NCBI RefSeq assembly: GCF_033097525.1
Contig: NZ_CP109907.1
Location: forward strand, 1-64,000
Reading direction: 5' to 3'
Length of the DNA stretch: 64,000 bases
Source of the DNA: Sphingobacterium sp. UGAL515B_05
Lineage (GTDB): Bacteria; Bacteroidota; Bacteroidia; Sphingobacteriales; Sphingobacteriaceae
Shown here: in pieces, positions 57,241-64,000 of the stretch
How the letters are laid out: each line of letters starts with the position of its first letter
Position numbering within the stretch: position 1 is the stretch's first letter
Position numbers and translations under genes: made by a program
Notes under the pieces: generated by a model
What the model saw: only the letters and a program-made list of their open reading frames with translations
The model's database searches: none
Told to the model about the DNA's origin: nothing

Positions 57241-60200
57241 ATGAAACAACATGTGCTCACAACGTTGTGTCTCATAGCCTGTAGTTCGATGCAGTCTTTA
57301 TATGCGCAACAGATCCAAATTGCTGGTAAAATAACAGACAGCAACGGAAAACCAATTAGCGGAGTTACAATTAATGTAAAGGGCGCTAACCAAGGAACCT
57401 CAACAAACGAAAATGGCCTGTTTACGCTAAACGCAAACACCAACGCGATATTAAGTATCTCTGCAGTAGGTTATAGTCCACAAGAAATTCAGGTCAATGG
57501 CCGAAAAACCATTAGTATATCCCTTGTGAACAATCAACAGACTTTGGATGAAGTTATGGTCGTCGCCTATGGCACGACAAAAAAAAGCACGTATACAGGT
57601 TCCGCTGCTACCGTAAAAGCTAAAGACATCGACAATGTACCGGTCACTTCATTTGAAGGTGCACTCAGTGGACGTGTTGCCGGACTTACCGTATCCACCC
57701 CTTCTGGCCAAGCAGGATCTACACCAAGTATTCGTATTCGGGGTATTGGGTCAATGAATGCCTCCAATGAGCCCCTGTATGTCATTGACGGAGTACCAGC
57801 CAATTCCGGGTCGGGTGGACAAATGGGTGATTACATTTACACATCCAATAATGTTATGGGCAACTTAAATCCCGATGATATTGAAACAATTACGGTATTA
57901 AAGGACGCTGCGGCATCATCTTTATATGGTTCAAGGGCTGCAAATGGCGTTATCCTCATTACAACAAAAAAAGGAAAAACGGGAAAACCGACGGTAAACT
58001 TCAAGACTTCTCTTGGCTTTACCCCGACTTGGGCGACAGACAACTACGAAACTGCGTCGCCACAGGATCAAGTCAATATGTTGTATCAGATCTTTTATGA
58101 CTACCGTACCTCAAACGGAAAAACTGAAACGGAAGCGAACACCTATGCTTTAACCCAACTGAATAATAAATTTAACAAACACGGTTATCGTTTCGAAACC
58201 AACGGTACTGGCCGATACGACAATGTGAACATCCTTGGAATGACCGATGGTATCGAAAATCGAGAAGGTAAATATTACGATTGGGATAAAGCCTTATTCC
58301 GTACGGGCATTTATCAAGATAACAATCTTTCGCTTTCGGGAGGAACTGACGCAACAAAGTATTTCTCATCTCTAGGTTATACGACAGATAAAAGCCGAAT
58401 CAGAGTCAATGATTTCGAACGTATTTCAGGTCGTCTTAACCTAACACAAAAAATAGTGGACAATCTTGAGTTTGGCACCAATATTAACATTGGACACAAC
58501 AAGAAAAAGGGATTTAATGACACTAGAAATACAGGTTCTAATTACTTCCTTCAATCCAGAAATCTTTTATGGCCTTTGTATTGGCCAACAAACTATAAAA
58601 CTGGAGAAGAATGGACGGATAGATATGGTAGTTACGCTTATAATGCAGATTATTACGATAAACAATGGGACAACAGTTCCAAAACAAACAAACTGGGAGT
58701 TATCAGCAATTTAACCTGGAATATACTACCAAGTTTAACAGCTAAGACTGTATTCTCTTATGATTACACAGACATGAAGGACTACCTATATTATAGCGCC
58801 AAGCATTTTAACGGCGTCAGTGATGGCGGGGTCGTTCACCAGTTTAACACGAATATGTTAAAACTGGTTAGCTCCAATACGGTCAATTACAACAAATCCT
58901 TCGACAAGCATAACTTAAATTTATTAGCAGGTTTTGAAGTTGAGAAGAATAAGACGGATTTCATGCGCACAACAGGAAGAGGATTGGGATCTGCCGAACT
59001 TCCTTATATTTCGTCGGCGGGTAAATTTGAGGCAAATGCTTATAGCTGGGGTTATAATCTGATGTCATTTCTCGGAAAAGCTGAATATAACTACGACAAC
59101 ACCTATTTCCTAGCAGCCTCCTACCGTCGCGATGGTTCGTCTAAATTAGGACCTAAAAACCGATGGGGAGATTTTTGGTCTGTATCAGGCGCATATAGCT
59201 TAAAAAATCTACCTGCATTTAAAGAAAATGATGCGATCAGTACCTTACGTCTTAAAGCCTCATACGGTATCAATGGCACATTGCCCAGTGATAATTTTGG
59301 ATGGAGAAGGCTTGTATCTTTCAACAACTTTAACTACAAAGGCCAGCCTGGTGGAAATCTGGTATCAAACCCTGACCCTGACATCACCTGGGAAACGTCC
59401 TATACAACCAATGCAGGGCTGGAATTTGGCTTCCTAAAAAATAGGATTACGGGATCGGTCGAATATTTTAACAGAACATCCAAAAACCTATTACAGGATG
59501 TTCCGACATCGCAGACGACAGGATTTAGTACTGTCTTAAGAAATGTAGGTCAGATCAACAACAAAGGATTAGAGATTGAATTGGCTGGCGATATCATAAA
59601 AAAAGAAGATTTCAGATGGAGTGCCAACATAAACGCCGCATTTATCACCTCTAAAGTCCAAAAACTTAACGATAATCAAGATATTATTTGGTACGATCCA
59701 ACAGGATCAGTTGGTAACGACACCAAAGGAAGCGGAGATGCAAGAGCTCAATTTATCTATCGAGAAGGACAATCAACACTAGCTTTTTATGGCTACGAAT
59801 GGGCTGGTGTAGATCAAAAAAATGGTAAAAATGTTTATTATACCAATAACAATCAGTCCGGTGCAGATATTTTCGATTACAATGGACGTAAAGCAACCTA
59901 TGATTTTAATAAAGCAGACTATACGATCATTGGCAACGGTGTTCCAAAAGTGAGCGGTGGTCTAAATACAGATTTTGAGTATAAAAACTTCAATTTAGGC
60001 TTCAATTTCATTTACAAAATAGGCGGAAAGCTTTATGACGGTGCATTTAAGGATGTTGCGGATGATGGTTATTATTGGGAAAGAATTCGTTCCGAATACG
60101 CTTTTGAGCACATGTGGACCGACAACAATACAGGTGGGACACTCCCAAAATTGGATGGTAATGATTTAACAGATCCTCAAAAATATAGTTCAAGACAATT

Positions 60201-60432
60201 ACATGATGCGTCTTTTCTGAGATTAAAAAATATCAACTTTGGCTATAGATTACCTAAGAGCGTATTAAATAAGATTGGATTCAGTAATGCGCGCGTTTAT
60301 TTTAATGGGACTAACCTATTAACTGCATCCAAATATAAGATTGCGGACCCTGAAGTTGGTCAGTATTCAACTCGCGGATGGGAAACTCCAATTGGGAAAA
60401 CTTACACATTTGGAATTGAACTAGGTTTTTAA
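57241..60432 (+). CDS. SusC/RagA-family TonB-linked outer-membrane transporter
   Basis: A 1063-residue protein: signal peptide (ending SLYAQ), a carboxypeptidase-regulatory-like domain (about 25-95: GKITDSNGKPISGVTINVKG), the SusC signature and plug (LDEVMVVAYGTTKKSTYTGS; ALSGRVAGLTVSTPSGQAG; GSMNASNEPLYVIDGVP; LKDAAASSLYGSRAANGVIL), and a large barrel ending in FGIELGF. It imports oligomeric nutrients with its SusD partner 17 nt downstream. Position after the NlpC/P60 and epimerase genes suggests peptidoglycan fragments as substrate. Confidence 0.96.
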   Translation: MKQHVLTTLCLIACSSMQSLYAQQIQIAGKITDSNGKPISGVTINVKGANQGTSTNENGLFTLNANTNAILSISAVGYSPQEIQVNGRKTISISLVNNQQTLDEVMVVAYGTTKKSTYTGSAATVKAKDIDNVPVTSFEGALSGRVAGLTVSTPSGQAGSTPSIRIRGIGSMNASNEPLYVIDGVPANSGSGGQMGDYIYTSNNVMGNLNPDDIETITVLKDAAASSLYGSRAANGVILITTKKGKTGKPTVNFKTSLGFTPTWATDNYETASPQDQVNMLYQIFYDYRTSNGKTETEANTYALTQLNNKFNKHGYRFETNGTGRYDNVNILGMTDGIENREGKYYDWDKALFRTGIYQDNNLSLSGGTDATKYFSSLGYTTDKSRIRVNDFERISGRLNLTQKIVDNLEFGTNINIGHNKKKGFNDTRNTGSNYFLQSRNLLWPLYWPTNYKTGEEWTDRYGSYAYNADYYDKQWDNSSKTNKLGVISNLTWNILPSLTAKTVFSYDYTDMKDYLYYSAKHFNGVSDGGVVHQFNTNMLKLVSSNTVNYNKSFDKHNLNLLAGFEVEKNKTDFMRTTGRGLGSAELPYISSAGKFEANAYSWGYNLMSFLGKAEYNYDNTYFLAASYRRDGSSKLGPKNRWGDFWSVSGAYSLKNLPAFKENDAISTLRLKASYGINGTLPSDNFGWRRLVSFNNFNYKGQPGGNLVSNPDPDITWETSYTTNAGLEFGFLKNRITGSVEYFNRTSKNLLQDVPTSQTTGFSTVLRNVGQINNKGLEIELAGDIIKKEDFRWSANINAAFITSKVQKLNDNQDIIWYDPTGSVGNDTKGSGDARAQFIYREGQSTLAFYGYEWAGVDQKNGKNVYYTNNNQSGADIFDYNGRKATYDFNKADYTIIGNGVPKVSGGLNTDFEYKNFNLGFNFIYKIGGKLYDGAFKDVADDGYYWERIRSEYAFEHMWTDNNTGGTLPKLDGNDLTDPQKYSSRQLHDASFLRLKNINFGYRLPKSVLNKIGFSNARVYFNGTNLLTASKYKIADPEVGQYSTRGWETPIGKTYTFGIELGF

Positions 60433-60449
60433 CACTTAATTTTTACACA

Positions 60450-61937
60450 ATGAAAATATTTAAAATATCCATTATAGCAGCCACCCTACTGACGTCACTC
60501 AGTAGCTGCAAAGATTTTCTGGATGTCGAGCCAGGTAATTCAATCGACGCCAACACGGGATTCAATAATGCAAGCGATGCTAGAAACAGAATCAACGGCC
60601 TAAGTCGGCTTATAGCCTCGTCAAACTATTACGGTCGAAACTTCGAACTCTATGGTGAGGTTAAAGGTGGTGATCTAACGGTTTACTCGCAAGGGAGAGG
60701 TTTGGATCAATTATATTCTTTCAATCAAGATGCTGAAACCAACAACTTATCTGGATTCTGGTCTCAAATCTATTATTGTATTGCACAGACAAATGATGTT
60801 CTAGAAAAAATAGACAAAGTTGAAGCAACCTCCAAAGCTCAATATGCGAATGCACAAGGCCAATTATTGACTTTACGTGCACTGTTTTATTTTGACCTAG
60901 TCAGGTTATATGGCAAATCCTATACGCAGGATAAAACTTCCAAAGGTGTACCGATTGTTATCAATTCGGCCTCCTATGATAACAAACCTACCCGTGCTAC
61001 CGTAGATGAGGTATATACACAAATCTTAAAAGACCTGAAGGCTGGCCAAGAGTTGCTCAGCGCGAGTAAAAAGCCCGATAATGGCTATATCAACTACTAT
61101 GCGAACCTAGCCATCCAAAGCAGAGTCTATTTAACCATGGCAGACTACGAAAATGCGTATCAGAAAGCAAACGAGATCATTACCGACAATGTATACAAAT
61201 TGTATGAAAATGAAAAGTGGGCAAGCTCCTGGACAAGTATGTATGGTAGTGAATCTATCTATGAACTTGGTATTAACGAAGGTGAGGCGGACCTTGGAAC
61301 AGCTAGCTTAGGCTATTACCTTATGCGGAGAACCGGAGGTCAAGGGGGAATGTTCTATGCCAGTGATTATTACCTGAATCGATTAAAGGAGGACAACAGT
61401 GATGTCCGCTGGGCAATTTTAGGTCGTGATGAAAGCTCAGCCACTCGTATGGGTGCCGTGTATAAAAACTTAGGTAGTGTTAATACCAATACATCGCTCC
61501 CTTTAAATTCCTTGGGTGATAAAGGAAATACAAACAACACCGCTGTAAATATTAAAGTCGTTAGACTGTCGGAAATTTATCTTATCGCGGCCGAAGCGGC
61601 CTTAAAGAAACCTGCCGCTGACCCAACGAAGGCCGCCAGCTTTTTAAATGCTATTAGCAAACGCTCTCCTAACCGTGCTGCGTTTACTGCTGTATCCATT
61701 AGTGAAGATGCTATTCTTAACGAAAAAAGCAAAGAACTCTTTGGCGAAGGACATCGCTATTGGGACATGATCCGTCTAAATAAAAAGATTACTTTCAATG
61801 ACGATTTTCAGGGCTTAACAATCAAAACAAGGCCAAAAGAAATTGATCGTACGTTTGAGAAATGTATATTACCGATTCCTCAATCTGAGATAAATGCCAA
61901 TCCAGCATTAAAAGATCAACAAAATCCGGGTTATTAA
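60450..61937 (+). CDS. SusD/RagB-family substrate-binding lipoprotein
   Basis: A 495-residue lipoprotein (signal MKIFKISIIAATLLTSLSSC, lipidated Cys20, then KDFLDVEPG, the common SusD start). Helical repeats follow, with LLTLRALFYFDLVRLYGKSY and the conserved C-terminal part (KELFGEGHRYWDMIRL; CILPIPQSEINANPAL). It caps the SusC barrel at the cell surface and selects the ligand. It is the last plus-strand gene of the group. Confidence 0.96.
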   Translation: MKIFKISIIAATLLTSLSSCKDFLDVEPGNSIDANTGFNNASDARNRINGLSRLIASSNYYGRNFELYGEVKGGDLTVYSQGRGLDQLYSFNQDAETNNLSGFWSQIYYCIAQTNDVLEKIDKVEATSKAQYANAQGQLLTLRALFYFDLVRLYGKSYTQDKTSKGVPIVINSASYDNKPTRATVDEVYTQILKDLKAGQELLSASKKPDNGYINYYANLAIQSRVYLTMADYENAYQKANEIITDNVYKLYENEKWASSWTSMYGSESIYELGINEGEADLGTASLGYYLMRRTGGQGGMFYASDYYLNRLKEDNSDVRWAILGRDESSATRMGAVYKNLGSVNTNTSLPLNSLGDKGNTNNTAVNIKVVRLSEIYLIAAEAALKKPAADPTKAASFLNAISKRSPNRAAFTAVSISEDAILNEKSKELFGEGHRYWDMIRLNKKITFNDDFQGLTIKTRPKEIDRTFEKCILPIPQSEINANPALKDQQNPGY

Positions 61938-61943
61938 TTTCCG

Positions 61944-61981
61944 AAGCAAAGAAGGTCATTCTAGCATGACCTTCTTTGCTT
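61944..61981. terminator. Hairpin after susD
   Basis: A perfect 16-bp stem (61944-61959 with 61966-61981) around a 6-nt loop, 7 nt after the susD stop and shared with the convergent M14 gene. It lacks a long T-run, so it may protect both 3' ends or depend on other factors to terminate. Confidence 0.6.
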
Positions 61982-61997
61982 ATTGAAGAGCAAAAAG

Positions 61998-63401
61998 CTA
62001 ATAAATCCTGTTTTTATAATTTGGGTTACAATCAGAAACACGAAGATCTAGGACGTAACCATTGATGATGGCATACTTGATATTTTCGTCTGTGCCAATA
62101 AAAAAATTTGCCATAGAACCGAGTTCAGGTAATCCCTCAGACAGGAAACCTTCACGGGATACAATATTAATCGGAAACTGATGCAATTTCCCGGCAGCTT
62201 CGTCATCCTTAATATGAACCGTAGCTATCCCTTTGTGCAATAGGTCCTGAATAAGATTATGATCCAATTGCTCAATAAGAAGTATATTATCATATTTCTT
62301 AGCAGGGATAAACTTAAGTCCCGAAACATCCAGATCCTGATATCCATAAAAATCCTGTAAATCGCCGATATCTTCAACAATTCCTTCCATGTAATAGTCA
62401 GATCCTATCGTCTTTTCAATTTGCCGAATGGCAATATCAACAACAATTTGGCTTCCATGCTGCTCAATGGTCAAATTTCTCAGCAACACATCATGGAGCT
62501 TTTCATCATTGAAGGGAATTGTATCGTAGTCGGTAACCGAATACTGTTTAAAGGATTGGTCAGCAATCTCCTCAAATGCTTTTAACAATGCGACGAAATT
62601 ACATTTTCGGACCAGCATTTTTTCGGTATCACCAACATAAGCTCCTGATTCAATTAAAATCGTCCTGGCGCCCCATTTTTGAAAATTATCACCGAAACCG
62701 CGCGGTGTATGCTCATCGTCATACCTTGCAACCGCCTTTGGAACAAATTCCTGAAGGACTTTATTTATTCCGACAATCACCCGCATCGCATCTCCCCGAG
62801 TTTCATTGATACTCCGCGCATAGTCATAGGCAGGTGCCAATAGGGAAATTGTCACTGGCATATTTGTTCCGGGAATATTGTAGTAATTGTTTTGGTTATG
62901 CAGGTTAAAGGCAAAATCAGGTTTTAGCAACATGGCTTGCGCCTTCAATAAGGCTCCTTCCACTGTTGCAGTTGCCCTTGCATCTCTGTTCATATCCACA
63001 TCCATGGCTGTCCTACGCTGAAACCGTTCTGTTCCATCAGGATTTAGCATCGGAATAAAATATAAGGTCACTTTTGATGCTATGTCATCTCTAACCGCAT
63101 CAAAACCATCATCTTTTCCGTTGAAAAAATTAAATAGATCAAACAGGGCCATTGTTGCTGTAGGTTCATCACCATGCATTTGTGACCATAAAAGTATCTT
63201 GATTGGCCCTTGTCCGTATTGTAGTCGAAAGATCGAACGATCTTCAGTGGACTTTCCAATTTCCGATACAGCAAAACGTCCAGTGCTCCTGATATTTTCT
63301 AATAATGGTAAAATATCGGCATGTTTAAATCTTCTATGCATCAAAGCCTTTTCTTCATATAAAGAAAAGGCTTTGATGAAATCAACTTTTACTAATTTCA
63401 T
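61998..63401 (-). CDS. M14-family zinc carboxypeptidase
   Basis: A 467-residue protein without a signal peptide. The zinc motif HGDE (His76, Glu79) is in LLWSQMHGDEPTATMALFDL. The Arg of the substrate site lies in DVDMNRDARA, the third zinc ligand is probably in FNLHNQNN, and the general base Glu is in TILIESGAYVGD. M14 members related to MpaA remove the diamino acid from murein tripeptide, which fits the surrounding genes, but the exact cleavage is inferred. It starts 1 nt after the LD-carboxypeptidase gene. Confidence 0.88.
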   Translation of the reverse strand: MKLVKVDFIKAFSLYEEKALMHRRFKHADILPLLENIRSTGRFAVSEIGKSTEDRSIFRLQYGQGPIKILLWSQMHGDEPTATMALFDLFNFFNGKDDGFDAVRDDIASKVTLYFIPMLNPDGTERFQRRTAMDVDMNRDARATATVEGALLKAQAMLLKPDFAFNLHNQNNYYNIPGTNMPVTISLLAPAYDYARSINETRGDAMRVIVGINKVLQEFVPKAVARYDDEHTPRGFGDNFQKWGARTILIESGAYVGDTEKMLVRKCNFVALLKAFEEIADQSFKQYSVTDYDTIPFNDEKLHDVLLRNLTIEQHGSQIVVDIAIRQIEKTIGSDYYMEGIVEDIGDLQDFYGYQDLDVSGLKFIPAKKYDNILLIEQLDHNLIQDLLHKGIATVHIKDDEAAGKLHQFPINIVSREGFLSEGLPELGSMANFFIGTDENIKYAIINGYVLDLRVSDCNPNYKNRIY

Positions 63402-63402
63402 A

Positions 63403-64000
63403 TTAATCTTTTAATGCTGGCTCCATTAAAGCAATCGTTCCTTGCGAAGCATCTACGCGGACTTTTGCTCCTACGGGCAAAATAAACTGTTCGGCAATAT
63501 GACCAACGACAGCCCCTGTATAAGCGGGTATTTTTAACGGTTTGATATAATCATTGAACAGTTGGTCAAGTGTTACGGATCCATAGCCACCAGATGGTTT
63601 ACAATTGGTGCACTTGCCAAAAATAAAACCCTTAATCGCACCCAGTACACCAGCATTTTTCAATTGACAGAACATGCGGTCAACACGTTCCATATCTTCG
63701 TCGACCTCTTCGAGAAAAAGAATTTTATCTTTAAAATCTGGCAGATAAGGTGAACCACATAAGCCGGTCAACACGGTCATATTTCCACCCAGCAATACCC
63801 CATCTACTATACCCGGATGAATAGTGGCAATTCGGTCTTTGGTCTGCACAATGCTATCACCTTTAGACTTGGGGTTTTCAAATATTGCTGGCTGATTGGC
63901 TACAAACTGAGCATTGAAAGCCTCTGCAAGTTTCTTAGTCCAGGTACTGATACCCACTGCACCATGAAACGTTATAAGTCCTGTCTTGGCATATAATGCC
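63403..64000 (-). CDS. LD-carboxypeptidase (S66 family), N terminus outside the window
   Basis: At least 199 residues; the coding frame runs through the window edge, since codons before the in-frame GTG at 63957 read ALYAKTGLITFHGA, typical of S66 peptidases. Other landmarks: GGNMTVLTGLCGSPYLPDF, ILFLEEVDEDMERVDRM with a catalytic Glu, and VVGHIAEQFILPVG with the catalytic His. The Ser nucleophile lies in the missing N-terminal part. The family cuts the L-Lys/DAP-D-Ala bond of murein tetrapeptides in the cytosol. It is co-transcribed with the M14 gene. Confidence 0.92.
   Translation of the reverse strand, partial: ALYAKTGLITFHGAVGISTWTKKLAEAFNAQFVANQPAIFENPKSKGDSIVQTKDRIATIHPGIVDGVLLGGNMTVLTGLCGSPYLPDFKDKILFLEEVDEDMERVDRMFCQLKNAGVLGAIKGFIFGKCTNCKPSGGYGSVTLDQLFNDYIKPLKIPAYTGAVVGHIAEQFILPVGAKVRVDASQGTIALMEPALKD

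Overview
The window comes from a Bacteroidota chromosome, most likely Sphingobacterium or a close relative in the Sphingobacteriaceae. The evidence is a SusC/SusD pair, a TamL-type outer-membrane lipoprotein, a cbb3-oxidase maturation block of Bacteroidota type, AT-rich intergenic DNA, and repeated promoter elements of the form TAnnTTTG (the -7 box of this phylum). The genus is inferred; no database search was possible.

Layout. 1-5700: a complete rRNA operon on the minus strand (16S, tRNA-Ile, tRNA-Ala, 23S, 5S, terminator) with two tandem promoter candidates. 5700-6160: a gene-free stretch with a short GC-rich island and an 11-nt tandem repeat that closes into a long hairpin. 6164-9319: a LacI-type regulator facing a hexuronate operon (fructuronate reductase-like SDR, mannonate dehydratase). 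9399-13784: a minus-strand operon of a D-lactate-dehydrogenase-like stub, hemN, ccoI and ccoS. 14146-18132: ettA, a FixL-like PAS kinase and a receiver-CRP/FNR fusion regulator, probably one operon. 18318-21803: clpC, a small lipoprotein and a small membrane protein. 22097-27382: a five-gene surface-fibre locus that looks like an unusual chaperone-usher system (two paralogous pilin-like proteins, an Ig-like periplasmic chaperone, a large outer-membrane protein, a third secreted subunit). 27386-38921: recN, a SprT-like metalloprotease, small membrane proteins, a DUF1016 nuclease, a SMI1/KNR4 protein, a lipase fragment, a SWIM plus WGR pair and a secreted 20-residue-repeat protein. 39114-53180: a TlpA-type thioredoxin protein, tamL divergent from a SPOUT RNA methyltransferase, a VOC protein, an MFS transporter, an ABC exporter operon, parC and msrA. 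53379-64000: a Tat-exported asparaginase-family hydrolase, then an NlpC/P60 peptidase, dipeptide epimerase, SusC, SusD, M14 carboxypeptidase and LD-carboxypeptidase (cut by the window end).

Three groups of genes seem to work together. (1) A FixL-like oxygen sensor and a fused FixJ/FixK-like regulator sit beside an anaerobic haem and cbb3-oxidase maturation operon that has an FNR-type box upstream, so the FixLJ-FixK cascade may be reduced to two proteins. (2) The five-gene fibre locus has stop/start overlaps and a terminator-like hairpin after the first pilin gene, as expected if the major subunit is made in excess. (3) The last six genes form a plausible muropeptide import and breakdown locus: outer-membrane uptake by SusCD, cleavage by NlpC/P60, M14 and LD-carboxypeptidase, and L-Ala-D-Glu epimerisation.

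No CRISPR array, complete insertion sequence or prophage was seen. All functional calls are from reading motifs, gene order and lengths.
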